Source of the DNA: Penium margaritaceum
Lineage: Eukaryota; Streptophyta; Zygnematophyceae; Desmidiales; Peniaceae
Assembly: GCA_023375785.1 (NCBI GenBank)
Contig: SZWC01007331.1
Span: 57,976-115,605, forward strand
Length of the DNA stretch: 57,630 bases
Direction of reading: 5' to 3'
How positions within the stretch are numbered: position 1 is the first letter of the stretch; each line of letters begins with the position of its first letter. The notes beneath the pieces were generated by a model. That model saw only the letters and a list, made by a program, of their open reading frames with translations. It was not told the origin of the DNA and did not search any database. Of the stretch, positions 43,610-54,002 are shown in pieces. A program made the translations under genes and the position numbers.

Positions 43610-44284
43610 TCGCCCTCAACTTTGAGGATGAACCGTGTAAGTTGAACTTGATGCCGCTGCACTCTCTTGACCTCCACATTGCATCCACTCATTGCGCACG
43701 TACTCAGCAACCTTGGGGTACTTCAGCTCGTTGGAAGGCCAGCCACAAAGGACTGTGATCATGGGACTCCAACTGTCCGGCAAGGCCAGAAGGAGGATCA
43801 TAGCTTGCAACTGAGAGTCGACCTCCGAACGAGTGTCCACGCACTCCGCTGTGAGTGACTCAATCTACTGCATGATCTCCATGATGTTGTCGCCTTCATT
43901 GGCTTGGAGGGTGACAAGCCGTTTGAAGATGAAGAGCTGATTAGCAAGATTTCTTGACTGGTAGATGGAGCAGAGTTTTGACCATGTGTCTGCGGCCAGG
44001 GTGCATCCTTGGATGTGCCCAAGTTGTGGTGGGCATAACGCGGACAGAAGGAGCACAAGCACATTTTTTTTGCGCTTCTTGTATGCCTCCTTTACCTCAG
44101 CCGTTGCAGTCTCCGGCGGAGCAGTCTCATCACCTTTTATGAGCTCATGCAGTCCTTTGTTGTCAAGGAAGACCTCAAACTGCCACCTCCACAAGGCAAA
44201 GCCTGTCCCATCAAAGTTAAGGACAGCACGGCTGTTCTCTTGCTCGCTGGTCGCCATGTCTTGCTGTTGGAAGCGTGAAATCAA
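43610..44284 (-). pseudogene. gag: G: gag
   Basis: Two open pieces, 43865-44284 and 43616-43840, are separated by a stop and make a UBN2-like Copia gag: FDGTGFALWRWQFEVFLDNKG, ADTWSKLCSIYQSRN, LANQLFIFKRL and ALPDSWSPMITVL. The likely start is MATSEQENSR near 44256 or the Met at 44284. It aligns with H gag (GFGLWRWQFEL, QKLCAIHQSKSLANK). It is not homologous by eye to the A-C gag. Confidence 0.9.
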
Positions 44285-44308
44285 GCTGGCTTTGAACCCC
44301 TTAGAGGT

Positions 44309-44323
44309 GTGGGCCCATAACCC
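44309..44323 (-). promoter_or_regulatory. Primer-binding site of G (tRNA-iMet anticodon arm)
   Basis: The plus strand reads GTGGGCCCATAACCC, identical to the anticodon stem-loop of plant initiator tRNA-Met with its CAU anticodon. The minus-strand RNA is thus complementary to the middle of the tRNA, two bases from the LTR. This is half-tRNA priming as known for Drosophila copia and yeast Ty5. Confidence 0.88.
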
Positions 44324-44325
44324 TT

Positions 44326-45027
44326 TGTTGGCCTGAGGGTGAGTGTGCGCCCTAGAGGGTTTCTAGCAGTGGCTGTTTCACACCACCAACTCTTTTTGGA
44401 GAGACTGAAACTGTGGAGGCAACTGGTTCCAAGGATGGCAAAATCTGGTCAGAGAGTGTCGAAACAGTTTTGGCCTCAATTGACTAGGAATGAAAACTTT
44501 TTATCAAGGCTCACAAGTAGTGAGATTTTATAGCCACTGATCCAAGCTTTCTAGAACACCAAAGCCTGCCAGATTTGGAGCTTCCTAGCAGATTCTATGG
44601 CTTCTACAGTGGCCCTTGGTAGGCTGTCCTTTTCTCCACCTAGGAAGGCATCCCTTCCTTCCTCTAGAAGCTTCTGCCCCTTCTTAGATTCCTCAGCTTG
44701 CTTCTAGTAGGAGGGAAGGTATCCAGAAGACCAAGACACCTCTAGATGCCTTGACAGACAAGTCACCCCTAGTAGAAGGTGTGCCACCTTCCTGGATCCT
44801 CTCCTGGCCTTCTAGAAACTTAAAGAGGAACTCTACAAGTTGAGCTAGCTTCTTGGCATCTATTCTCCACCTCCCTTGAGGCAGGACAGAAATTCATCTT
44901 GTGGGACTTAAACCTGGGCCCCTGCCTCTATAGGTGGACACCATTAACCACTAAGCCACTACGGCTTGTCTTTTTGGTATTCCTTTTTGGAGTCACTCCT
45001 GCCATGGTGAGGAGCATTACTCCAACA
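44326..45027 (-). repeat. 5' LTR of element G (702 bp)
   Basis: TGTTGG...CCAACA ends. The TATA box is at 44525-44532, about 200 bp before the PBS end. The tRNA-like segment is retained at 44904-44958 but its B box has one C-to-T change. Confidence 0.95.
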
Positions 45028-45339
45028 CTGATAATCAATATGCTGCACTGCAAGCTAAGCTGCAATGCAAGCGAATTGCACTACAGAAGAAAAGCTGCAC
45101 GTTTAGCAAGCTGATTCGGAGACCTTTGCAAATCACATAGCTGATTTGGTTCTCAACCTCCTCCAGCCCACATTGTGTGGTATGCCTCCTACACCCGCTG
45201 TTGCTAGCATTTCTACTACATGTTTTACCTGAATCTGCCACTGGTGGTTTTGCCCCCTCTCATCTTGTTGTAGTTGCAGCCGTTGCCGACGCAGCTACTG
45301 CCAAAGCACTGGCATCACCAGCACAGTGCAAACATGTCT

Positions 45340-46491
45340 TTGACTTCACTCTACCCTACTTCACCTCCACTCTCACCTTCTCTTCCTGGGGGGTCAGCTT
45401 CAGTGCTTGGGCATAAGGTGAGCAGCTTTGGGAATACTACCACGAGCCCAACCCCTCTGCCAATCCATCCTTTGTGCACATTGACTCTGAGTCTGTCCAT
45501 GCTCTGTGTGATCTCATTCATGTTGGACCTGACAATCTCAATGACGAGATCGGGTCTTACAATGTAGTCACCACACACTGCACACTTGTTGACCCGGTTG
45601 GTGCTTTTGTGCTGATCAAGCGTCGCATGATGGTGACCGGGCATGCAGGCCAGAGCATCCTCACTGACCAATTCAACATGCTCTCTATGTGTGGTCATGA
45701 GACTACTAACGCCTATTGGGCTCATTGTCTGCGCCTACTCTATGATCTTGGCAAGGCAGTGCATGGGCAACTTTGCGTTTTTCTCTCCATAGTCAACAAC
45801 CTCATCCCCAAATTGTCCGATATCTTTCGCACCCACTAACATCATCCCCAGTGCATCGTCTCTCACCACTGGACCCTCTTTTGCACCCACTAACATCATC
45901 CCTCTCTACCCCTCCAGCGCATTGTCCTCCATTGTTGGACCTTTTGTCCGACCCACTAGTCTCGATGTACATGGTCTTGCTATCAGTTTTTTTCACCCTA
46001 ACTCAGCGGTGGACTATGCTCTCATAGCTCATGAATGTCACAGTGCCCTTGAGTCCTTTCTTGCCGGCTGTTGTTTTTTTTACCCCCGAACATGCCCCAG
46101 NGCCTATTGGGCTCATAGTCTGCGCCTACTCTATGATCTTGGCAAGGCAGTGCATGGGGAACTTTTTGTTTTTCTCTCCATAGTCAACAACCTCATCCCC
46201 AAATTGTCCGATAGCTTTTGCACCCACTAACATCATCCCCAGTGCATCGTCTCTCACCACTGGACCCTCTTTTGCACCCACTAACATCATCCCTCTCTAC
46301 CCCTCCAGCGCATTGTCCTCCATTGTTGGACCTTTTGTCCGACCCACTAGTCTCGATGTACATGGTCTTGCTATCAGTTTTTTTCACCCTAACTCAGCGG
46401 TGGACTATGCTCTCATAGCTCATGAATGTCACAGTGCCCTTGAGTCCTTTCTTGCCGGCTGTTGTTTTTTTTACCCCCGAACATGCCCCAG
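45340..46491 (+). pseudogene. gag: I: gag remnant, with assembly duplication
   Basis: FSSWGVSFSAWA-stop-GEQLWEYY aligns with SWELSFRIWAQGEG of E; the stop stands where E has Gln. The long open part 45474-45839 (HIDSESVHALCDLIHV, TDQFNMLSMCGHE, NAYWAHCLRLLYD) is the capsid core. The stretch 45711-46100 is repeated at 46102-46491 across a single N. Confidence 0.65.
45711..46491. repeat. 390-bp direct duplication across single N at 46101
   Basis: Copies 45711-46100 and 46102-46491 are exactly equal in length, flush with the N, and differ at several bases, mostly in the first 130 bp. Either an allelic pair joined by the assembler or an unmerged contig overlap. Confidence 0.85.
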
Positions 46492-47334
46492 TGTGGAACC
46501 GAGAGGCGCTGACGAGTTTCCAGAGAGATGAAAATCCTCAAAGTTGAATCTAGCGGATTAAGGATTTCTTGGATCCTCAGATGGAGGACTCCCGTTGAAA
46601 GTTGACAAGTCGTTGAATCAGGTGGAAGTTATTTCACTAGAATCGGACAAGTAACGAGGGAGATATGAGGATCCAAAGTTGGGATGTGCGTGACGGCTGT
46701 TGGTGCCGGCCGCGACTTGGCTGCCGGTGAAAAACTGACCGGAATGAGTAACAATTTTCCACCTGGGTATTCAGTCCCGGAAGACTGCCAAGGAATCTGG
46801 TGGATAAGATCCACCAAAACCAGAGGTGCAGGTTGTTACGGAGGGACCTCGCCAAAATCCCGGCTTGGAGTCCGAAATTCAATGTTATTCACGTTTCAAA
46901 CCCTGTCGCAACCCATCATCAAAATGAACCAAAAGGTGGTCAAAGTACATTTAAACAGTGCATTGGACCCCTCCATTATGTGCAAAAGGATCTGCTCCTT
47001 GGGAAGGGCACTTATCACGTGAAGGAAGACGTCACAACGTGTGCGCACCATGGAGGCATGAAGCGTTTTTGTGGTGAATGAGACATGCGTTCCTGCAACC
47101 GTAACTTGGGCTACACTTGGCCGAATCATGCACGGTTTGGTGCATTGAAAAGCTCATCACTAAACAATGAATATTGAGATCATGTTTATGCATAAAAAGT
47201 AACAAAAAAACCATTTTCCCTTCACAAAACTGACTGTCCCTCAATTCCTGCTCACTTAGTTTGAGGCAACCAGAAAGCTCACGTATTCTCAGATTCGCCC
47301 AAAAGGAAGAATTGAAGCACAAGAGAATGGTCCA
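46492..47334 (+). repeat. Diverged solo-like LTR of the H family
   Basis: It aligns from its TG start with the H LTR over most of its length. Shared landmarks include AATCGGACAAGTA, GGGAGATATGA, GTGCAGGTTGTTAC, ACTTGGCCGAATC and CTCAGATTCGCCCAAAA. The last 60 bp or so differ from H. No internal region or partner is adjacent, so it looks like a solo or truncated LTR within I. Confidence 0.75.
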
Positions 47335-48420
47335 ATGTTTATTGGGGCTGCATCACAAAGACTCCACAATAGCTATGTCCCCGCATGCTTTGTAGCCTCC
47401 GGCCTTCCTACCCATCCTCTCGAGCCTACTCCTATCCGACATGCTCGCGAGGCGGCTAATGCTAATCTCTGGGAGAAGGCCATGCAAGAGGAGTTGACTG
47501 CTCTCAAGGAACATGGTGTCTTTGAGCTTGTGGATCTCCCTATGAGCCACAAGGCAGTCTCACAGAATGACTAGGAATTGGAAAAGATGGAGGTCAACAG
47601 CGCCTTCATACATGGTTGGCTTAACGAGGAGATCTACATGGTTTAACCAGTGGGATTCACTGATGGCACAAACAAGGTCTGGTAACCGCGGAAGGCCCTT
47701 TATGTGCTCAAGTAGTCGCTGCATTGTTGGAACACTGAGATCTCCTCCACTCTTGAGAGAGGCGGTTACACACGCAGTACTGTCCATCGAGCACTCTTCT
47801 TGAGTGCTCCCTCAAAGCCATTCGTGGCCATCCTTGTCTACGTCAATGTTGTATTCATGGCCTCTCATAGACCCGCAGTGGTCCAGTCCATTCTGTGAAA
47901 AAACTCTTGTTTTCCACATACAAGATGAAGGACCTGGTCCCGGCACAAGTATTCCTGGGCATGGAGCTTTAGCGTGACCGTGTGTGCTGTACCGTACATG
48001 TGCACCAGGCTACGCACATCCACACATTGGGGAAGCGGTTTGCCTCCCTGCTGGCCGATACCCCCGCCGCATCTACACCGATGACTCCAGTGGAAAAGCT
48101 CCTGTTAAAGTCTCTTGCTTCAGGACAGCTGGGGGAGATTGTATGTCTCTGAATACCTCAATGTGATCGTCTCCCTCAAGTATCTTGTGCCTACAACCCG
48201 GGCAGGCGTAGCCTTCTCGGTCATCTTCTTGGTTCAGTTCTTTGAACAGCCCCACCAGAAACACCTGGAGGCGACAATGTGTGTTTTATATTGTGCACTG
48301 TCCACTACAGATGTTGGGCTGTGCTATCGTGTGCAGCCCTATGTTGTGCTCAGCCCTCTGTGGTGGTTGAGGGATACACGGAGGCTTGGAGTGGTCTTCA
48401 AGGTAGAAAGGCGACAGGGT
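47335..48420 (+). pseudogene. pol: I: RT and RNase H start, heavily mutated
   Basis: RT pieces in order: WEKAMQEELTALKEHGVFELVDLP (47461-47546), EVNSAFIHG, EEIYMV-stop-PVGFTDG, YVNVVF (where YVDD would be), KDLVPAQVFLGMEL, and VVEGYTEAW of the RNase H start near 48365. The two catalytic Asp of YVDD have become Asn and Val. TAG stands at the Gln before PVGF and at the Gln of LKQS. No LTR or purine tract is visible after it. Confidence 0.82.
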
Positions 48421-48790
48421 GACCTTCAAGGAGCTTCAAGTAAGATCTCCATCAAGATTCTTGGTTGTGCACATGGCAGGGGTAGTAATTCTCTTGTGTG
48501 AGAGTGTGACTGACACTCATCCCGCTAGGCTAGGAGTGTGCTAGGAGGTGAACTTTGGCAGGGTGGTTCTTCCAGCTCCATGCACCAAATGAGACATACT
48601 TAGGCTTGAGAGAAAACTGTGCTAGTGTAATTTCTCATCAACGAGTTAAACCACCCATTTGTGCTCTCTACACAATTTCACATCCTTCTGTATTTCTGTT
48701 TCCGCAACTTGTTTCTAACATAGAATATGTCATGCCTAGTGGCTCTTTGTGAGACTTGGTACCTCCCTGAGGGATCCCTGAGTTTCTATC
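48421..48790. other. No gene seen; tail of I before J
   Basis: AT-richer spacer without recognisable coding sequence or LTR pair. It may hold the 3' end or a short LTR remnant of I, but I find no second copy. Confidence 0.4.
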
Positions 48791-48799
48791 ATCGGAGAC

Positions 48800-49530
48800 T
48801 GTAGACCCATCGCATCCAGGTGAAGTCATCAGTCGGGGTGAGAACATATTGACCATTGATCTGAGAGGGACTCCACTAGGAGGGGGCCAAAGAGATCCGA
48901 GTGAACGAACTAATCTACCTAATGCTTGAGAAGTGGAGTCAGGTTAAGTGTAGCCATCCATCTTACCTCGAGTGTAGAAGGGGCAATCGATCTTCGGTGG
49001 CTTTTTTCAAAAATTCGCATTAAGACTGAAGGTTGGCTATGTCTGAATGAGCTTGGACACAGTGTCTGAGCTCACATAGGATAAGTGATGATGCAACAAA
49101 CATAGGTGCTCAAGTAAGTTCACAATTTCAAAAAAGAAACATGAAGAAGGGGAGGAAGGAGAAGAGGTAGAGGGTACACGATCAAGGTCCTTCACACGTA
49201 AGGCATGAAGAAGGACAACATGGATGTCAAGAGCAGTCACTGTGATAGAGTTTGTATAGTGCTCAGCAGAAAGATCCATCTTGGTGCATAAACGAATAGA
49301 GAGCGTGCTGAGCTCAAGAACAAGGACAAACAGCACAGCAAAGATGTATAAGGGGCCCAACAAACCATCAAAACTGCATCACCCTAACTCCCTAGAAAAG
49401 CAAAAACTGACATGCTCTTATGCGAATGGTATGGGATAAAATGAGAGCAATGAACTACACAGTCGTAATGACGACAAGTCATGGAATGGGTAGCATCACA
49501 GTCAGTGATCTAGGTGTCGCTTACCTCACG
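48800..49530 (-). pseudogene. pol: J: integrase N-terminus and protease
   Basis: The integrase piece TDDFTWMRWVYSLR lies near 48800-48840. Protease and pre-integrase are in 49037-49530, with ELSTLSIRLCTKMDLS matching ELSLLSVRACTKMGLG of B. The active site reads DCDATHSMTC where relatives have DSGATHHMTC, so Ser-Gly became Cys-Asp. The frame 49037-49363 ends at LIQT with a stop at a conserved Gln. Confidence 0.78.
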
Positions 49531-49812
49531 ACCTGTCATCAAAACTCAACAACATGCTATTCAACATTCTGCCTCAGTTGAATGCTCAACAAAAGACTTA
49601 GAGTAATGACGAACAGCACAAATCTATGGCTCGTAAAGCCAGGCTGTGTTTTCAGGTTCATCCTAATCACAATTGGACTAAGCTCTCCCACGAGCATCAT
49701 CATGCGTAACAAATACAATAGGAAAATCTATCTATGGGCCACCTTGTTGTTACAACATGTGCACACCTCCCTGAATGAAAATCACTACCTCTTGGAAAAA
49801 CCCCACATGGTG

Positions 49813-50425
49813 CGGTCCTAAGGATACTGGTTAGCATTTTTCCCTAGGAGATAGAAATGAGCCCAATCAACCAGGCCATATCTTCAAAACTCTTGAAGAT
49901 CATGATGTGGTCCAGGTGTAATCTAATCATGATGGTGTCAAGTGCCCATAGCTGCATCCTGTCACCAATCCTAAGACACATGTAAATGTCCATGGCACGT
50001 TGTATGTAGTCAGCTGCGAGCTCCATGGGACCCTTGTGGAGTGAGTGAGACTCACGTAGTTGAGCCACCCTTGTGATGTGGATCTCCAAAACAAGCATTG
50101 TGAGGACTCCTAGCCCCANCGGTCCTAAGGATACTGGTTAGCATTTTTCCCTAGGAGATAGAAATGAGCCCAATCAACCAGGCCATATCTTCAAAACTCT
50201 TGAAGATCATGATGTGGTCCAGGTGTAATCTAATCATGATGGTGTCAAGTGCCCATAGCTGCATCCTGTCACCAATCCTAAGACACATGTAAATGTCCAT
50301 GGCACGTTGTATGTAGTCAGCTGCGAGCTCCATGGGACCCTTGTGGAGTGAGTGAGACTCACGTAGTTGAGCCACCCTTGTGATGTGGATCTCCAAAACA
50401 AGCATTGTGAGGACTCCTAGCCCCA
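49813..50425. repeat. 306-bp direct duplication across single N at 50119
   Basis: Copies 49813-50118 and 50120-50425 look identical and are flush with the N. The duplicated part is J gag, so the same 84-codon frame appears twice. Confidence 0.9.
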
Positions 50426-50790
50426 ACAAGGGTCCACTCCAGTTCCAGTCCCCACCATACCCAGGAATTGATGGAAGTCGACCATAGTCTCTTACAACAT
50501 GGCGTAGAGAAGACCCCGCACTGTATTCACTGTTGTTTGGACTTGGTGAGCGTCGTCGGTCTGGTACTAGCTATTGTAGTAGCACGAAACACCCTCCGAG
50601 CTAGTCCACACCTAAAAGAGGTCGTCGCTCTCATAGCGGGGTGAAAACATCTCAAAGTCCTTCTGTTGTTGCTCCATGGGGAGGGTACCCTGAGGCGCCG
50701 GTGAAGATGGACAAGGCACAGGGAGACCACCACTAAGTAAAACACCTCCCATTGTAAATTCTACTCAATGAAGTGGTTGATCCTCATGGC
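49844..50790 (-). pseudogene. gag: J: gag capsid core
   Basis: VAQLRESHSLHKGPMELAAD and YIQRAMDIYMCLRIGDRMQLWALDT match LCQGPAEPAADYWRRAMHIYTRM and QLWALR of A. Further right come LLYAML, the WTSSEGV-like block near 50600 and QQKDFEMF near 50650-50680. The rest of the gag N-terminus continues beyond H at 57196. Confidence 0.75.
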
Positions 50791-50915
50791 GAGGTGGTTC
50801 CTGTCCAAAAATTGCCACTCCGCATTCCTAAGTGCGGCGCTGGGAGGTGCCGACGGGCTGCCAGAAAGTGGAAACGTCGCTCCGGTGGATCTGGCGACTC
50901 AAATATTGCTCGGAT

Positions 50916-50923
50916 TATAAAAT
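50916..50923 (+). promoter_or_regulatory. TATA box in the H LTR
   Basis: TATAAAAT, conserved at 56326-56333 in the 3' LTR. It is about 115 bp into the LTR, which would give an unusually short U3 and a long transcribed LTR part. Confidence 0.55.
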
Positions 50924-51063
50924 GGAGGATTGCCCCTAAAAGTGGACGAGTCACTAAATCCGGTGGAAGTTGTTTCGCTGGAATCGGACAGGTATGGAGG
51001 GAGATATGACCTTCCAAAGTTGGGGTATGCGCAGCGGCTCTTGGAGCCGGCTGCGACTCAAAA

Positions 51064-51179
51064 TCCGGTCGATAATCGACCGGACCGCGTAACAAAATTA
51101 CCATCTGGAGAAATTGCTCCGATAGGCCTGCCGAGGCATCCGGTGGATGATCCACCTGATCCGGTGGATCATCCACCGG
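51064..51179. repeat. Pair of hairpin-forming inverted repeats in the H LTR
   Basis: 51064-51084 is a perfect 10-bp inverted repeat with a 1-nt centre (TCCGGTCGAT arms). At 51140-51156 and 51163-51179 lie perfect 17-bp arms (CCGGTGGATGATCCACC) around a 6-nt loop. The first is intact in the 3' LTR near 56470-56490; the second has a few mismatches there. Confidence 0.85.
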
Positions 51180-51790
51180 ATCCAGCAGTGCAGGTTGTTA
51201 CTGAGGGACTTAGCCAAAATCATGGCTCGGCGTCCGAAACTCAGTAGTACGTTTTGTTACTCGGGGACCTAGTCAAAATTCTGACTGCAGGTCCACGGAC
51301 AGGTTTCGAACCTCGTCACACCCCATCACCAAACTTGACCCAAAAGTTGGTATTCTGCGTGAAAACAGTGCAGGAGACCCCTACACCATGTGCAAGAGGA
51401 TCTGCACCTTGGGAAAGGCGCTTCGCACGTGAAGGAAGGCGCCACGGCGTGTCCTAACCATGGAGGCGCTAGGCGTTTCTGTGGTGCGTGAAACCTGCGC
51501 TTCGGCAAGCATAACTTGGGCTATGCTTGGCCGAATCGCATGCGGTTTGGTGCGTTGGAAAGCTCATGACTAGCCCTATCAATGTTGTGATATTGTTTAT
51601 GCTAAAAAACTAACGAAAAACGATGTTACTCCCTTCGCAAACTGACTGTCTCTAAATTCCTACTCACATAGCGTAAGGCGACCAGAAAGCTCACGCTTAG
51701 TCTCAGATTCGCCCAAAACAGTAGACGTGAACCAATAGAGTCTATCAGACCAACGTCAAGACCGCACCACGTAGATCTCATCCTAACAAA

Positions 51791-51805
51791 GGGTTATGGG
51801 CCCAC
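51791..51805 (+). promoter_or_regulatory. Primer-binding site of H (tRNA-iMet anticodon arm)
   Basis: GGGTTATGGGCCCAC, complementary to the anticodon stem-loop of plant tRNA-iMet, two bases after the LTR end at 51788. Sequence and spacing are identical to G. Confidence 0.9.
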
Positions 51806-51909
51806 AGGTCTGATAGCCTCCATCGTTCACGTCTTTCGCAACGCACGGGATTGTCATCTTGGACGTCGCCGTGAAGTTCAAAGAACTCTTCGGAGTAGCA
51901 ACAACACAC

Positions 51910-52688
51910 ATGGCGCAGAAGGAGACGCAGCCCATTCAGAAGTATGTGGGCGGCCCGGGCTTCGGGCTCTGGAGGTGGCAGTTTGAGCTGCACCTCGCGC
52001 ATAAGGGGTTGCTGGACGTCGTGTTGGGAAAGGAGGTGCTCGCAGAGGTAACTGCTGTAGACCCGGAGAAGCAGACCTTCGAAAAGAAGAACACGGAGGC
52101 GCTCATGCTCCTGGTTTCCGGGACAGCCGAGTCGCAGTGGGACTACTTCCAAGGCTGCAAGCTGGCAGCCAAAGCTTGGCAAAAGCTCTGCGCCATCCAC
52201 CAATCCAAATCGTTGGCGAACAAAATCTTGGCAATGAAGCGACTCCTTACGGTGAGAATGGAGGAGGGAGATGATGTCATCTCCGCCATGGAGCACATCG
52301 AGTCGCTCGCCTCGATATGCAATGACGTGGGGTGGAAGATCAACACGCAGCTGCAGGCAATGGCTCTCTTATGGCCCTACCTGACAGTTGGGGCCCACTC
52401 ATCACTGTCCTTGGAAGATGGTCGGAGGACGAGCTCACCTATGGCGCGGTCGCAGAGTACATCCGCAACGAGGTGCAGCGACGGAGCTGCGGGGAGTCTT
52501 CGTCTTCCTCATCGGCCCTTGTCACCAAAACGCGGGGTGGCGGAAGTGGGTGCCGAGGAAGTGGCGGAAAGGGCGGCAGCAAGAAGGGCGCTAAGAAAGG
52601 TGCGTGCCGCAATTGCGGCAAAGAGGGTCATTGAGCCCATGAGTGCCCAGAGGAGGCGAAGACCGACGGCAAAAACAGCAAGGGCAGG
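51910..52688 (+). pseudogene. gag: H: gag
   Basis: Start ATG at 51910-51912 (MAQKETQPIQKY); an upstream TTG is less likely. UBN2-like blocks: GFGLWRWQFELHLAHKG, AWQKLCAIHQSKSLANK and ILAMKRLLTVRMEEGDD. A frameshift near 52370 moves to the frame with ALPDSWGPLITVLGRW. A Gly/Lys-rich stretch leads to the knuckle CRNCGKEGH-stop-AHEC at 52605-52646, canonical spacing with TGA at 52632 where Arg or Tyr is usual. Confidence 0.92.
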
Positions 52689-53120
52689 TTGCTCCTCAAC
52701 GACAACAAGAACCACTTCCTCAAGAAGGCCAACAGGCGGTGCATGGATTCCGAGGCCGAAGAGCACACCCAAGTCAAGAAGGCAGGGTTCGTCACCTACA
52801 AGAAGTCCTCCATGTCAATGGTGGTCGCGAACGACAAAGTCGAGCCGGCGGCCGGCCAAGGCGACATGGAGGTGGAAGTCCTGGTGGGCGGTAAGGAGCT
52901 GTGCACAATCCGTGATGTGCAGCACGTCCCCGACCTGGCTGACATCCTGAGTATTAGCTGCTTGACGGACAAAGGATATGAGGTGCTCTTCCGCAGGAAA
53001 GGCGCAGTGGTGCGCATTGACGACGACGGCGAGGTCATGCTGGAGGCGAAGCGCGAGGGCGGTCTCTACATCGTGGAGACCAAGGTGGTCCCCGCGGCAT
53101 CCGACGCAGCAGATTCGTAG
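52689..53120 (+). pseudogene. pol: H: protease with altered active site
   Basis: The block CMDSEAEEHTQ stands where a Copia protease has IDSGA-HxT, so the catalytic Asp is kept but the Gly is Glu. The second block VQHVPDLADILSISCLTDKGYEV is clear. A TAG at 53118 ends the frame just before integrase. The related G protein keeps DSG. Confidence 0.88.
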
Positions 53121-53135
53121 AAGCGCGTCGTCAAC

Positions 53136-54002
53136 ATGGCCAAGGGAGGAAGCGCTGATCTGGAGCTCTGGCACCGACGGTTGGGGCATTCAGCGCCCTC
53201 AACCGTTAAGGAGATGGCGAAGCGCGACATGGTGCGTGGCCTTGTCATCAACGGTGCAGACACAGCAGCAGACGCAGCAGCACACAAAAAATGCGAGCCT
53301 TGCATTTTGGGCAAGGCGCGGCGCAAGCCGTTCACTGAGAACAAGGCTCGCGCAAAGGACTTGCTGGAGGTCGTGCATAGCGACGTGTGCAAACCGTTCA
53401 AAACACCGTCAAACAGCGGCTTGAGATACTTCGTTACCTTCATTGACGACTGCAGCAGAAAACTCTACGTGTACTTCATGAAGCGGAAAGGCGAGGTCAT
53501 GGACCGGCTTAAGGAGTACGTTGTAGCGGTGGAGAGGCAGACAAACCGGAAGCTCAGAGCGCTACAGAGCGACAATGGCGGAGAGTATGTGGGCTGCTGC
53601 GGGTGGATGAAGCAGCAGGGCATCAAGGGGGAACCCACTACGCCGTACTTGCCACAGTCCAACGGAGTGGCGGAACGGGCGAACCAGACGCTGCTCAACA
53701 TGGTGCGCACCATGCTTGTGGATGCGGGGTTGCCGCGAGGATTCTGGGCAGAGGCTGTTTGTATAGCGAGCTACACCATCAACCTCACCCCAACAGCGGT
53801 GCTGAAGGGCAAGGGTGGCTGGAAGACGCCGCAGGAGGTTTGGAGCGGGCGCAAGCCAAACCTGGCGTACCTGAAGGTGTTTGGGTGCAAGGTGCACACG
53901 ATGGTGCAGGCGGCGCAACAACGCGACAGCAAGCTGGAACCGCGGGCGAAGCCGTGCTTGCTCCTCGGCTACAAGCGCGCAAAAAAGGCGTATCGGATCT
54001 AG
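53136..54002 (+). pseudogene. pol: H: integrase (288 codons open)
   Basis: Zinc-region LELWHRRLGH and CEPCILGKARRKPF. Catalytic blocks are VVHSDVCKPF (first acid), QSDNGGEYVG (second acid) and PQSNGVAERANQTL (third acid), then TPQEVWSGRKPN and LLLGYKRAKKAYRI. All key residues are present. The stop at 54000 is TAG where Trp (YRIWD) is usual, a G-to-A change. Confidence 0.93.

Larger units (their letters stand above)
40888..45027 (-). mobile_element. Copia element G with RT/RNase H deleted, half-tRNA primer site
   Basis: LTRs at 40888-41590 and 44326-45027 have TGTTGG...CCAACA ends. CTGAC before and CTGAT after fit a 5-bp target duplication with one change. The PBS is complementary to the anticodon arm of tRNA-iMet. 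The inside holds gag, knuckle, protease, integrase and the first residues of RT, then goes directly to the purine tract. The missing block makes G non-autonomous. Protein similarity places it with H. Confidence 0.93.
38716..48420 (+). mobile_element. Plus-strand Copia remnant I, interrupted by G and a solo-like LTR
   Basis: A PBS at 38716-38727, a leader to 40887, gag at about 45340-46090 and an RT/RNase H remnant at 47335-48420 are all plus strand. G splits the leader from gag, with CTGAC/CTGAT at its edges. An LTR of the H type at 46492-47334 separates gag from RT; protease and integrase are missing between them. Confidence 0.65.
50802..51788 (+). repeat. 5' LTR of element H (987 bp)
   Basis: TGTCCA start, CTAACA end. 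It aligns throughout with 56212-57195 at roughly nine in ten positions by eye. It contains a TATA box at 50916-50923 and two perfect inverted repeats at 51064-51084 and 51140-51179. Confidence 0.95.

Noticed and set aside
49813..50425. Tandem gag duplication as a biological event
   Set aside because: Copies look identical and are split exactly by a single N, as at three other sites; an assembly artefact is more likely.
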